NCBI GenBank assembly: GCA_036417435.1 | Contig: JAZAQT010000248.1 | Location: 62,001 to 126,000, forward strand | Length of the DNA stretch: 64,000 bases | Direction: 5' to 3' | Origin: Inia geoffrensis | Taxonomy: Eukaryota; Chordata; Mammalia; Artiodactyla; Iniidae | Shown: piece by piece, positions 38,275-52,158 of the stretch | Layout: each line of letters begins with the position of its first letter | How positions within the stretch are numbered: position 1 is the first letter of the stretch | Made by a program: the position numbers and the translations under genes | Notes under the pieces: generated by a model | The model's input: the letters and a program-made list of their open reading frames with translations, nothing else | The model's database searches: none | Told to the model about the DNA's origin: nothing

Positions 38275-40009
38275 TTGAGGGCTTGCGAGAAATCTTGGAT
38301 TTACCACCTCTACATCACCAGCTGTGGGAGAGATAAGGCTGGACACTTGGGACTGATACTATTGGTGAGGGAATGGAGACACTCTGAGGTAAAGGTGCAT
38401 GATTCCTATTCGACGGGTCCCAAATCTCCACGTTTAAGGGAGTTATCCTTCAGCTAAAATATGCATGGAAACCCAGAATATGGTCCACGAAGTGATCAGG
38501 CAAAGTTTCTAAAATTCATCGCCATTTTCCCCCCCTGTTACTCGAGTTCGCCTTTCCAGATGCGATATTAACATTCTCCCCAATTCGAGAGTCAGTGCCT
38601 TTGACCTCTTGCTTGGCACAGTTTGCAATTTCTGTGGAAGATGAGCAGGAATAAGGAGAACCAATGAGCGGCTAACTCGATGTGTTTGGACGGGAACATT
38701 GAACGATGATTTCCCTACAGGAAGAAGAATTCACCAAAGGCTCAGCGTGCCATGCCGGAACGAGATTAGGGCCTGAAGCAATTATTCGGGTTTGTGGTCA
38801 GCTCACAAGAAAGCGAGTTGAGAAAAGGAGATTTTTGGCACTGTAACTCACAATCCTGCGGAGTTCCAAATGACCCCTATCATCCAAAAATTTATTGAAG
38901 GAAGACTGTGAAGAGGACTTGAACACGACACAGAATTGCAGAAAACAGATATCAGGTGGTAGATAAGAATTGCTCTAAAATCGTAGGAAAAGAGGCAGCA
39001 GTTCGACAGTGATGCACTTGGCCAAAAAGGGCGTATGCGTTTTTTCCTGAATATATTCAGGAAAAAACGCATACTCCCTTCTTGGCCAACCAAGCAAGCC
39101 TGCAATGGAAATCCACACTACGAGGAAGTCTCACTTCCCACCGATCAAAAGGGCCCTCCGAAAAAAATGTAAAATCCAGAGAGGCAGGACAGGCCATGGA
39201 GAACCGGCAGCCTTGTTATGCTGATGGGCGGGATGTAAATTGCCAACAGCTACTCTGGAGAAGTGGATGGTGTTTCCTGGAACAAAGAAAAAAACAAGCT
39301 AGAGAGCCTAGGGCACTTCCACTTATGGTGCTATAGATTCGGAAAATTTAAATGAAAAAGACAGAGCCACACCAAAGTTTAGGGCTGCTCTGTGTACGGG
39401 AACCTTGACTATGGTACAATTTCAGTAGCCCAGAAAGAGAAAAATGGATATAGAAGTTGTGGTACATCCCTACAATGGAATAGGACTCAACAATGAAATC
39501 AATGGCCACAGACCAGTAGCAGCATAATGAGTGGATTTAGTTACGATGATTCTAAGTGAAATAAGTCACACAGAAAAAGAAACATCATAAGATATCACTA
39601 ATACCGGGAATGGAAACAAGACTACGCATGAACTGCATTTCAAAACACAACAGAGTCTCACATTTACAAAGGAAATTTATGCTTTCTCAAGGTCAAAGGA
39701 GAGTGGGGAGGCTGCATAAAACCAGAGATTGACATTAGGACAGATACCATTCCATAAGCCAAATATATATTAGACAAGACCTACTCCTCGCTCAACCAAA
39801 TCGACTCAACACCCCGTATTCCATACCTAGGAATATACCTGACTGTGAAGAAACTTAAAACCCATACATTTATAGGTCTCCATAAGAAAATCACTTGTAT
39901 ACAGCAGCATACACACAGCAGTGTAAATAAGCTAAATCCCCTTATAAAAATAAATTTGAAAAAGAAAGCACAAGGACTGTGAAATAGAGAGAAATTCTTA
40001 AATAAGTCC
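38275..40009 (+). repeat. Satellite monomer U23 (group C)
   Basis: 1,735 bp (GGAAACCC deletion). The palindrome is at 39018-39089 with two mismatches (CATACTCCC, and CTTCTTGG, which is private). The L1-frame stretch is 39082-39336. The body matches U7 and U4. The tail switches to the TTTAGGG / GGAAACAAGAC haplotype, with TTGTATACAG shared with the end of U36 and private AATAGGACTC. Confidence 0.95.
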
Positions 40010-41745
40010 TTGAGGGCTTGCGAGAAATCTTGGATTTACCACCTCTACATCACCAGCTGTGGGAGAGATAAGGCTGGACACTTGGGACTGATACTATTGG
40101 TGAGGGAATGCAGACCCTCTGAGGTAATGGTGCATGATTCCCATTCCACGGGTCCCAAATCTCCACGTATAAGGGAGTTATCCTTCAGCTAAAATATGCA
40201 TGGAAAACCCAGAATATGGTCCACGAAGTGATCAGGCAAAATTTCTAAAATTCATCGCCATTTTCCCCCCCTGTTACTCGAGTTCGCCTTTCCAGATGCG
40301 ATATTAACATTCTCCCCACTTCGAGAGTCAGTGCCTTTGACCTCTTGCTTGGCACAGTTTGCAATTTCTGTGGAAGATGAGCAGGAATAAGGAGAACCAA
40401 TGAGCGGCTAACTCGATGTGTTTGGACGGGCACATTGAACGATGATTTCCCTACAGGAAGAAGAATTCACCAAAGGCTCAGCGTGCCATGCCGGAACGAG
40501 ATTAGGGCCTGAAGCAATTATTCGGGTTTGCGGTCAGCTCACAAGAAAGCGAGTTGAGAAAAGGAGATTTTTGGCACTGTAACTCACAATCCTGCGGAGT
40601 TCCAAATGACCCCTATCATCCAAAAATTTATTGAAGGAAGACTGTGAAGAGGACTTGAACACGACACAGAATTGCAGAAAACAGATATCAGGTGGTAGAT
40701 AAGAATTGCTCTGAAATCGTAGGAAAAGAGGCAGCAGTTCGACAGTGATGCACTTGGCCAAAAAGGGCGTATGCGTTTTTTCCTGAATATATTCAGGAAA
40801 AAACGCATACTCCCTTTTTGGCCAACCAAGCAAGCCTGCAATGGAAATCCACACTACGAGGAAGTCTCACTTCCCACCGATCAAAAGGGCCCTCCGAAAA
40901 AAATGTAAAATCCAGAGAGGCAGGACAGGCCATGGAGAACCGGCAGCCTTGTTATGCTGATGGGCGGGATGTAAATTGCCAACAGCCACTCTGGAGAAGT
41001 GGATGGTGTTTCCTGGAACAAAGAAAAAACCAAGCTAGAGAGCCTAGGGCACTTCCACTTATGGTGCTATAGATTCGGAAAATTTAAATGAAAAAGACAG
41101 AGCCACACCAAAGTTTAGGGCTGCTCTGTGTACGGGATCCTTGACTATGGTACAATTTCAATAGCCCAGAAAGAGAAAAATGGATATAGAAGTTGTGGTA
41201 CATCCCTACAATGGAATATCACTCAACAATGAAATCAATGGCCACAGACCAGTAGCAGCATAATGAGTGGATTTAGTTACGATGATTCTAAGTGAAATAA
41301 GTCACACAGAAAAAGAAACATCATAAGATATCACTAATACCGGGAATGGAAACAAGACTACGCATGAACTGCATTTCAAAACACAACAGAGTCTCACATT
41401 TACAAAGGAAATTTATGCTTTCTCAAGGTCAAAGGAGAGTGGGGAGGCTGCATAAAACCAGAGATTGACATTAGGACAGATACCATTCCATAAGCCAAAT
41501 ATATATTAGACAAGACCTACTCCTCGCTCAACCAAATCGACTCAACACCCCGTATTCCATACCTAGGAATATACCTGACTGTGAAGACACTTAAAACCCA
41601 TACATTTATAGGTCTCCATAAGAAAATCACTTGTGTACAGCAGCATACACACAGCAGTGTAAATAAGCTAAATCCCCTTATAAAAATAAATTTGAAAAAG
41701 AAAGCACAAGGACTGTGAAATAGAGAGATATTCTTAAATAAGTCC
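40010..41745 (+). repeat. Satellite monomer U24 (C/D mosaic)
   Basis: 1,736 bp. The 5' part resembles group D but lacks its CCGGTACTC deletion and has a private CCACGTATAAGG. The middle carries the group C palindrome arm and ACACTACGAGG. The palindrome is at 40754-40825 with one mismatch. The L1-frame stretch is 40818-41072. The tail (ACGGGATCC) matches U8 at offset 27,770. Confidence 0.95.
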
Positions 41746-43480
41746 TTGAGGGCTTGCGAGAAATCTTGGATTTACCACCTCTACATCACCAGCTGTGGGA
41801 GAGATAAGGCTGGACACTTGGGGCTGATACTATTGGTGAGGGAATGCAGACCCTCTGAGGTAATGGTGCATGATTCCCATTCCACGGGTCCCAAATCTCC
41901 ACGTTTAAGGGAGTTATCCTTCAGCTAAAATATGCATGGAAAACCCAGAATATGGTCCACGAAGTGATCAGGCAAAATTTCTAAAATTCATCGCCATTTT
42001 CCCCCCCGGTACTCGAGTTCGCCTTTCCAGATGCGATATTAACATTCTCCCCACTTCGAGAGTCAGTGCCTTTGACCTCTTGCTTGGCACAGTTTGCAAT
42101 TTCTGTGGAAGATGAGCACGAATAAGGAGAACCAATGAGCGGCTAACTCGATGAGTTTGGATGGGCACATTGAAGGATGATTTCCCTACAGGAAGAAGAA
42201 TTCACCAAAGGCTCAGCGTGCCATGCCGGAATGAGATTAGGGCCTGAAGCAATTATTCGGGTTTGCGGTCAGCTCACAAGAAAGCGAGTTGAGAAAAGGA
42301 GATTTTTGGCACTGTAACTCACAATCCTGCGGAGTTCCAAATGACCCCTATCATCCAAAAATTTATTGAAGGAAGACTGTGAAGAGGACTTGAACACGAC
42401 ACAGAATTGCAGAAAACAGATATCAGGTGGTAGATAAGAATTGCTCTGAAATCGTAGGAAAAGAGGCAGCAGTTCGACCGTGATGCACTTGGCCAAAAAG
42501 GGCGTATGCGTTTTTTCCTGAATATATTCAGGAAAAAACGCATACGCCCTTTTTGGCCAACCAAGCAAGCCTGCAATGGAAATCCGCACTACAAGAAAGT
42601 CTCACTTCCCACCGATCAAAAGGGCCCTCCGAAAAAAATGTAAAATCCAGAGAGGCAGGACAGGCCATGGAGAACCGGCAGCCTTGTTATGCTGATGGGC
42701 GGGATGTAAATTGCCAACAGCCACTCTGGAGAAGTGGATGGTGTTTCCTGGAACAAAGAAAAAACCAAGCTAGAGAGCCTAGGTCTCTTCCACTTATGGT
42801 GCTATAGATTCAGAAAATTTAAATGAAAAAGACAGAGCCACACCAAATTTTGGGGCTGCTCTGTGTACGGGAACCTTGACTATGGCACAACTTCAATAGC
42901 CCAGAAAGAGAAATATGGATATAGAAGTTGTGGTACATCCCTACAATGGAATAGCACTCAACAATGAAATCAATGGCCACAGACCAGTAGCAGCATAATG
43001 AGTGGATTTAGTTACGATGATTCTAAGTGAAATAAGTCACACAGAAAAAGAAACATCATAAGATATCACTAATACCGGGAATGGAAACACGACTAAGCAT
43101 GAACTGCATTTCAAAACACAGCAGAGTCTCACATTTACAAAAGAAATTTATGCTTGCTTAAGGTCAAAGGAGAGTGGGGAGGCTGCATAAAACCACAGAT
43201 TGACATTAGGACAGATACCATTCCATAAGACAAATATATATTAGACAAGACCTACTCCTCACTCAAACAAATCGACTCAACACCCCATATTCCATACCTA
43301 GGAATATACCTGACTGTGAAGAAACTTAAAACCCATACATTTATAGGTCTCCATAAGAAAATCACTTGTGTACAGCAGCATACACACAGCAGTGTAAAGA
43401 AGCTAAATCCCCTTATAAAAATAAATTTGAAAAAGAAAGCACAAGGACTGTGAAATAGAGAGAAATTCTTAAATAAGTCC
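41746..43480 (+). repeat. Satellite monomer U25 (group D)
   Basis: 1,735 bp (CCGGTACTC deletion). A perfect palindrome is at 42489-42560. The L1-frame stretch is 42553-42807. It is the counterpart of U9 at offset 27,770 and of U27 at 3,471. Private readings include CTACTCCTCACTC in the tail; GAGCACGAATAAG is shared with U6, U32 and U36. Confidence 0.95.
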
Positions 43481-45216
43481 TTGAGGGCTTGTGAGAAATC
43501 TTGGATTTACCACCTCTACATCACCAGCTGTGGGAGAGATAAGGCTGGACAGTTGGGCCTGATACTATTGGTGAGGGAATGCAGACCCTCTGAGGTAATG
43601 GTGCATGATTCCTATTCCACGGGTCCCAAATCTCCACGTTTAAGGGAGTTATCCTTCAGCTAAAATATGCATGGAAAACCCAGAATATGGTCCACGAAGT
43701 GATCAGGCAAAGTTTCTAAAATTCATCGCCATTTTCCCCCCCTCTTACTCGAGTTCGCCTTTCCAGATGCGATATTAACATTCTCCCCAATTCGAGAGTC
43801 AGTGCCTTTGACCTCTTGCTTGGCACAGTTTGCAATTTCTGTGGAAGATGAGCAGGAATAAGGAGAACCAATGAGCGGCTAACTCGATGTGTTTGGACGG
43901 GAACATTGAACGATGATTTCCCTACAGGAAGAAGAATTCACCAAAGGCTCAGCGTGCCATGCCGGAACGAGATTAGGGCCTGAAGCAATTATTCGGGTTT
44001 GCGGTCAGCTCACAAGAAAGCGTGTTGAGAAAAGGCGATTTTTGGCACTGTAACTCACAATCCTGCGGAGTTCCAAATGGCCCCTATCATCCAAAAATTT
44101 ATTGAAGGAAGACTGTGAAGAGGACTTGAACACGACACAGAATTGCAGAAAAGAGATATCAGGTGGTAGATAAGAATTGCTCTGAAATCGTAGGAAAAGA
44201 GGCAGCAGTTCGACAGTGATGCACTTGACCAAAAAGGGCGTATGCGTTTTTTCCTGAATATATTCATGAAAAAACGCATACGCCCTTTTTGGCCAACCAA
44301 GCAAGCCTGCAATGGAAATCCGCACTACAAGGAAGTCTCACTTCCCACCGATCAAAAGGGCCCTCCGAAAAAAATGTAAAATCCAGAGAGGCAGGACAGG
44401 CCATGGAGAACCGGCAGCCTTGTTATGCTGATGGGCGGGATGTAAATTGCCAACAGCCACTCTGGAGAAATGAATGGTGTTTCCTGGAACAAAGAAAAAA
44501 CCAAGCTAGAGAGCCTAGGGCACTTCCACTTATGGTGCTATAGATTCGGAAAATTTAAATGAAAAAGACAGAGCCACACCAAAGTTTAGGGCTGCTCTGT
44601 GTACGGGAACCTTGACTATGGTACAATTTCAATAGCCCAGAAAGAGAAAAATGGATATAGAAGTTGTGGTACATCCCTACAATGGAATATCACTCAACAA
44701 TGAAATCAATGGCCACAGACCAGTAGCAGCATAATGAGTGGATTTAGTTACGATGATTCTAAGTGAAATAAGTCACACAGAAAAAGAAACATCATAAGAT
44801 ATCACTAATACCGGGAATGGAAACAAGACTACGCATGAACTGCATTTCAAAACACAACAGAGTCTCACATTTACAAAGGAAATTTATGCTTTCTCAAGGT
44901 CAAAGGAGAGTGGGGAGGCTGCATAAAACCAGAGATTGACATTAGGACAGATACCATTCCATAAGCCAAATATATATTAGACAAGACCTACTCCTCGCTC
45001 AACCAAATCGACTCAACACCCCGTATTCCATACCTAGGAATATACCTGACTGTGAAGACACTTAAAACCCATACATTTATAGGTCTCCATAAGAAAATCA
45101 CTTGTGTACAGCAGCATACACACAGCAGTGTAAATAAGCTAAATCCCCTTATAAAAATAAATTTGAAAAAGAAAGCACAAGGACTGTGAAATAGAGAGAT
45201 ATTCTTAAATAAGTCC
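43481..45216 (+). repeat. Satellite monomer U26 (group A)
   Basis: 1,736 bp. The palindrome is at 44225-44296 with two mismatches (TTGACC, TTCATG). The L1-frame stretch is 44289-44543. GCGTGTTGAG near 44031 is shared only with U10. Confidence 0.95.
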
Positions 45217-46951
45217 TTGAGGGCTTGTGAGAAATCTTGGATTTACCACCTCTACATCACCAGCTGTGGGAGAGATAAGGCTGGACACTTGGGGCTGATA
45301 CTATTGGTGAGGGAATGCAGACCCTCTGAGGTAATGGTGCATGATTCCCATTCCACGGGTCCCAAATCTCCACGTTTAAGGGAGTTATCCTTCAGCTAAA
45401 ATATGCATGGAAAACCCAGAATATGGTCCACGAAGTGATCAGGCAAAATTTCTAAAATTCATCGCCATTTTCCCCCCCGGTACTCGAGTTCGCCTTTCCA
45501 GATGCGATATTAACATTCTCCCCACTTCGAGAGTCAGTGCCTTTGACCTCTTGCTTGGCACAGTTTGCAATTTCTGTGGAAGATGAGCAGGAATAAGGAG
45601 AACCAATGAGCGGCTAACTCGATGAGTTTGGATGGGCACATTGAAGGATGATTTCCCTACAGGAAGAAGAATTCACCAAAGGCTCAGCGTGCCATGCCGG
45701 AATGAGATTAGGGCCTGAAGCAATTATTCGGGTTTGCGGTCAGCTCACAAGAAAGCGAGTTGAGAAAAGGAGATTTTTGGCACTGTAACTCACAATCCTG
45801 CGGAGTTCCAAATGACCCCTATCATCCAAAAATTTATTGAAGGAAGACTGTGAAGAGGACTTGAACACGACACAGAATTGCAGAAAACAGATATCAGGTG
45901 GTAGATAAGAATTGCTCTGAAATCGTAGGAAAAGAGGCAGCAGTTCGACCGTGATGCACTTGGCCAAAAAGGGCGTATGCGTTTTTTCCTGAATATATTC
46001 AGGAAAAAACGCATACGCCCTTTTTGGCCAACCAAGCAAGCCTGCAATGGAAATCCGCACTACAAGAAAGTCTCACTTCCCACCGATCAAAAGGGCCCTC
46101 CGAAAAAAATGTAAAATCCAGAGAGGCAGGACAGGCCATGGAGAACCGGCAGCCTTGTTATGCTGATGGGCGGGATGTAAATTGCCAACAGCCACTCTGG
46201 AGAAGTGGATGGTGTTTCCTGGAACAAAGAAAAAACCAAGCTAGAGAGCCTAGGTCTCTTCCACTTATGGTGCTATAGATTCAGAAAATTTAAATGAAAA
46301 AGACAGAGCCACACCAAATTTTGGGGCTGCTCTGTGTACGGGAACCTTGACTATGGCACAACTTCAATAGCCCAGAAAGAGAAATATGGATATAGAAGTT
46401 GTGGTACATCCCTACAATGGAATAGCACTCAACAATGAAATCAATGGCCACAGACCAGTAGCAGCATAATGAGTGGATTTAGTTACGATGATTCTAAGTG
46501 AAATAAGTCACACAGAAAAAGAAACATCATAAGATATCACTAATACCGGGAATGGAAACACGACTAAGCATGAACTGCATTTCAAAACACAGCAGAGTCT
46601 CACATTTACAAAAGAAATTTATGCTTGCTTAAGGTCAAAGGAGAGTGGGGAGGCTGCATAAAACCACAGATTGACATTAGGACAGATACCATTCCATAAG
46701 ACAAATATATATTAGACAAGACCTACTCCTCGCTCAAACAAATCGACTCAACACCCCATATTCCATACCTAGGAATATACCTGACTGTGAAGAAACTTAA
46801 AACCCATACATTTATAGGTCTCCATAAGAAAATCACTTTTGTACAGCAGCATACACACAGCAGTGTAAAGAAGCTAAATCCCCTTATAAAAATAAATTTG
46901 AAAAAGAAAGCACAAGGACTGTGAAATAGAGAGAAATTCTTAAATAAGTCC
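45217..46951 (+). repeat. Satellite monomer U27 (group D)
   Basis: 1,735 bp (CCGGTACTC deletion). A perfect palindrome is at 45960-46031. The L1-frame stretch is 46024-46278. The tail ATCACTTTTGTACAG near 46831 is shared only with U11. Confidence 0.95.
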
Positions 46952-48687
46952 TTGAGGTCTTGTGAGAAATCTTGGATTTACCACCTCTACATCACCAGCT
47001 GTGGGAGAGATAAGGCTGGACAGTTGGGCCTGATACTATTGGTGAGGGAATGCAGACCCTCTGAGGTAATGGTGCATGATTCCTATTCCACGGGTCCCAA
47101 ATCTCCACGTTTAAGGGAGTTATCCTTCAGCTAAAATATGCATGGAAAACCCAGAATATGGTCCACGAAGTGATCAGGCAAAGTTTCTAAAATTCATCGC
47201 CATTTTCCCCCCCTCTTACTCGAGTTCGCCTTTCCAGATGCGATATTAACATTCTCCCCAATTCGAGAGTCAGTGCCTTTGACCTCTTGCTTGGCACAGT
47301 TTGCAATTTCTGTGGAAGATGAGCAGGAATAAGGAGAACCAATGAGCGGCTAACTCGATGTGTTTGGACGGGAACATTGAACGATGATTTCCCTACAGGA
47401 AGAAGAATTCACCAAAGGCTCAGCGTGCCATGCCGGAACGAGATTAGGGCCTGAAGCAATTATTCGGGTTTGCGGTCAGCTCACAAGAAAGCGAGTTGAG
47501 AAAAGGCGATTTTTGGCACTGTAACTCACAATCCTGCGGAGTTCCAAATGGCCCCTATCATCCAAAAATTTATTGAAGGAAGACTGTGAAGAGGACTTGA
47601 ACACGACACAGAATTGCAGAAAAGAGATATCAGGTGGTAGATAAGAATTGCTCTGAAATCGTAGGAAAAGAGGCAGCAGTTCGACAGTGATGCACTTGGC
47701 CAAAAAGGGCGTATGCGTTTTTTCCTGAATATATTCATGAAAAAACGCATACGCCCTTTTTGGCCAACCAAGCAAGCCTGCAATGGAAATCCGCACTACA
47801 AGGAAGTCTCACTTCCCACCGATCAAAAGGGCCCTCCGAAAAAAATGTAAAATCCAGAGAGGCAGGACAGGCCATGGAGAACCGGCAGCCTTGTTATGCT
47901 GATGGGCGGGATGTAAATTGCCAACAGCCACTCTGGAGAAATGAATGGTGTTTCCTGGAACAAAGAAAAAACCAAGCTAGAGAGCCTAGGGCACTTCCAC
48001 TTATGGTGGTATAGATTCGGAAAATTTAAATGAAAAAGACAGAGCCACACCAAAGTTTGGGGCTGCTCTGTGTACGGGAACCTTGACTATGGTACAATTT
48101 CAATAGCCCAGAAAGAGAAAAATGGATATAGAAGTTGTGGTACATCCCTACAATGGAATATCACTCAACAATGAAATCAATGGCCATAGACCAGTAGCAG
48201 CATAATGAGTGGATTTAGTTACGATGATTCTAAGTGAAATAAGTCACACAGAAAAAGAAACATCATAAGATATCACTAATACCGGGAATGGAAACACGAC
48301 TAAGCATGAACTGCATTTCAAAACACAGCAGAGTCTCACATTTACAAAAGAAATTTATGCTTGCTTAAGGTCAAAGGAGAGTGGGGAGGCTGCATAAAAC
48401 CAGAGATTGACATTAGGACAGATACCATTCCATAAGACAAATATATATTAGACAAGACCTACTCCTCGCTCAAACAAATCGACTCAACACCCCATATTCC
48501 ATACCTAGGAATATACCTGACTGTGAAGAAACTTAAAACCCATACATTTATAGGTCTCCATAAGAAAATCACTTGTGTACAGCAGCATACACACAGCAGT
48601 GTAAAGAAGCTAAATCCCCTTATAAAAATAAATTTGAAAAAGAAAGCACAAGGACTGTGAAATAGAGAGAAATTCTTAAATAAGTCC
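46952..48687 (+). repeat. Satellite monomer U28 (group A)
   Basis: 1,736 bp. The palindrome is at 47696-47767 with one mismatch; the left arm has TTGGCC where its counterpart U12 has TTGACC. The L1-frame stretch is 47760-48014. GAGGTCTTG at the start is private. GTGGTATAG is shared with U12 and U1. Confidence 0.95.
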
Positions 48688-50423
48688 TTGAGGGCTTGTG
48701 AGAAATCTTGGATTTACCACCTCTACATCACCAGCTGTGGGAGAGATAAGGCTGGACAGTTGGGACTGATACTATTGGTGAGGGAATGCAGACCCTCTGA
48801 GGTAATGGTGCATGATTCCTATTCCACGGGTCCCAAATCTCCACGTTTAAGGGAGTTGTCCTTCAGCTAAAATATGCATGGAAAACCCAGAATATGGTCC
48901 ACGAAGTGATCAGGCAAAGTTTCTAAAATTCATCGCCATTTTCCCCCCCTCTTACTCGAGTTCGCCTTTCCAGATGCGATATTAACATTCTCCCCAATTC
49001 GAGAGTCAGTGCCTTTGACCTCTTGCTTGGCACAGTTTGCAATTTCTGTGGAAGATGAGCAGGAATAAGGAGAACCAATGAGCGGCTAACTCGATGTGTT
49101 TGGACGGGAACATTGAACGATGATTTCCCTACAGGAAGAAGAATTCACCAAAGGCTCAGCGTGCCATTCCGGAACGAGATTAGGGCCTGAAGCAATTATT
49201 CGGGTTTGCGGTCAGCTCACAAGAAAGCGAGTTGAGAAAAGGAGATTTTTGGCACTGTAACTCACAATCCTGCGGAGTTCCAAATGACCCCTATCATCCA
49301 AAAATTTATTGAAGGAAGACTGTGAAGAGGACTTGAACACGACACAGAATTGCAGAAAACAGATATCAGGTGGTAGATAAGAATTGCTCTGAAATCGTAG
49401 GAAAAGAGGCAGCAGTTCGACAGTGATGCACTTGGCCAAAAAGGGCGTATGCGTTTTTTCCTGAATATATTCATGAAAAAACGCATACGCCCTTTTTGGC
49501 CAACCAAGCAAGCCTGCAATGGAAATCCGCACTACAAGGAAGTCTCACTTCCCACCGATCAAAAGGGCCCTCCGAAAAAAATGTAAAATCCAGAGACACA
49601 GGACAGGCCATGGAGAACCGGCAGCCTTGTTATGCTGATGGGCGGGATGTAAATTGCCAACAGCCACTCTGGAGAAGTGAATGGTGTTTCCTGGAACAAA
49701 GAAAAAACCAAGCTAGAGAGCCTAGGGCACTTCCACTTATGGTGCTATAGATTCGGAAAATTTAAATGAAAAAGACAGAGCCACACCAAACTTTGGGGCT
49801 GCTCTGTGTACGGGAACCTTGACTATGGTACAATTTCAATAGCCCAGAAAGAGAAAAATGGATATAGAAGTTGTGGTACATCCCTACAATGGAATATCAC
49901 TCAACAATGAAATCAATGGCCACAGACCAGTAGCAGCATAATGAGTGGATTTAGTTACGATGATTCTAAGGGAAATAAGTCACACAGAAAAAGAAACATC
50001 ATAAGATATCACTAATACCGGGAATGGAAACACGACTACGCATGAACTGCATTTCAAAACACAGCAGAGTCTCACATTTACAAAAGAAATTTATGCTTGC
50101 TTAAGGTCAAAGGAGAGTGGGGAGGCTGCATAAAACCAGAGATTGACATTAGGACAGATACCATTCCATAAGACAAATATATATTAGACAAGACCTACTC
50201 CTCGCTCGAACAAATCGACTCAACACCCCATAATCCATACCTAGGAATATACCTGACTGTGAAGAAACTTAAAACCCATACATTTATAGGTCTCCATAAG
50301 AAAATCACTTGTGTACAGCAGCATACACACAGCAGTGTAAATAAGCTAAATCCCCTTATAAAAATAAATTTGAAAAAGAAAGCACAAGAACTGTGAAATA
50401 GAGAGAAATTCTTAAATAAGTCC
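48688..50423 (+). repeat. Satellite monomer U29 (A/B mosaic)
   Basis: 1,736 bp. It is group A up to CCATTCCGG near 49167, then group B from CAAATGACCCC near 49280 onward. The palindrome is at 49432-49503 with one mismatch. The L1-frame stretch is 49496-49750. CAAACTTTGG, TAAGGGAAATAAG and CGCTCGAAC are shared only with U33. Confidence 0.95.
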
Positions 50424-52158
50424 TTGAGGGCTTGCGAGAAATCTTGGATTTACCACCTCTACATCACCAGCTGTGGGAGAGATAAGGCTGGACACTTGGG
50501 ACTGATACTATTGGTGAGGGAATGCAGACCCTCTGAGGTAATGGTGCATGATTCCCATTCCACGGGTCCCAAATCTCCAGGTTTAAGGGAATTATCCTTC
50601 AGCTAAAATATGCATGGAAAACCCAGAAAATGGTCACGACTTGATCAGGCAAAATTTCTAAAATTCATCGCCATTTTCCCCCCCTGTTACTCGAGTTCGC
50701 CTTTCCAGATGCGATATTAACATTCTCCCCACTTCGAGAGTCAGTGCCTTTGACCTCTTGCTTGGCACAGTTTGCAATTTCTGTGGAAGATGAGCAGGAA
50801 TAAGGAGAACCAATGAGCGGCTAACTCGATATGTTTGGACGGGAACATTGAACGATGATTTCCCTACAGGAAGAAGAATTCACCAAAGGCTCAGCGTGCC
50901 ATGCCCGAACGAGATTAGGGCCTGAAGCAATTATTCGGGTTTGCGGTCAGCTCACAAGAAATCGAGTTGAGAAAAGGAGATTTTTGGCACTGTAACTCAC
51001 AATCATGCGGAGTTCCAAATGACCCCTATCATCCAAAAATTTATTGAAGGAAGACTGTGAAGAGGACTTGAACACGACACAGAATTGCAGAAAAGAGATA
51101 TCAGGTGGTAGATAAGAATTGCTCTGAAATCGTAGGAAAAGAGGCAGCAGTTCGACAGTGATGCACTTGGCCAAAAAGGGCGTATGCGTTTTTTCCTGAA
51201 TATATTCATGAAAAAACGCATACGCCCTTTTTGGCCAACCAAGCAAGCCTGCAATGGAAATCCGCACTACAAGGAAGTCTCACTTCCCACCGATCAAAAG
51301 GGCCCTCCGAAAAAAATGTAAAATCCAGAGACACAGGACAGGCCATGGAGAACCGGCAGCCTTGTTATGCTGATGGGCGGGATGTAAATTGCCAACAGCC
51401 ACTCTGGAGAAGTGGATGGTGTTTCCTGGAACAAAGAAAAAACCAAGCTAGAGAGCCTAGGGCACTTCCACTTATGGTGCTATAGATTCGGAAAATTTAA
51501 ATGAAAAAGACAGAGCCACACCAAAGTTTGGGGCTGCTCTGTGTACGGGAACCTTGACTATGGTACAATTTCAATAGCCCAGAAAGAGAAAAATGGATAT
51601 AGAAGTTGTGGTACACCCCTACAATGGAATATCACTCAACAATGAAATCAATGGCCACAGACCAGTAGCAGCATAATGAGTGGATTTAGTTACGATGATT
51701 CTAAGTGAAATAAGTCACACAGAAAAAGAAACATCATAAGATATCACTAATACCGGGAATGGAAACACGACTACGCATGAACTGCATTTCAAAACACAGC
51801 AGAGTCTCACATTTACAAAAGAAATTTATGCTTGCTTAAGGTCAAAGGAGAGTGGGGAGGCTGCATAAAACCAGAGATTGACATTAGGACAGATACCATT
51901 CCATAAGACAAATATATATTAGACAAGACCTACTCCTCGCTCAAACAAATCGACTCAACACCCCATAATCCATACCTAGGAATATACCTGACTGTGAAGA
52001 AACTTAAAACCCATACATTTATAGGTCTCCATAAGAAAATCACTTGTGTACAGCAGCATACACACAGCAGTGTAAATAAGCTAAATCCCCTTATAAAAAT
52101 AAATTTGAAAAAGAAAGCACAAGAACTGTGAAATAGAGAGAAATTCTTAAATAAGTCC
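50424..52158 (+). repeat. Satellite monomer U30 (group B)
   Basis: 1,735 bp (GGTCACG deletion). The palindrome is at 51167-51238 with one mismatch. The L1-frame stretch is 51231-51485. GGTCACGACTTG, AAATCGAGTTG and AATCATGCGG are shared only with U34. Confidence 0.95.

Larger units (their letters stand above)
41746..48000 (+). repeat. Dimer higher-order repeat U25-U26 / U27-U28, offset 3,471 bp
   Basis: This is the second copy of the D-A-D-A arrangement seen at U9-U12, carried by the 27,770-bp super-period. U25 pairs with U27 and U26 with U28. The right boundary is approximate. Confidence 0.7.
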
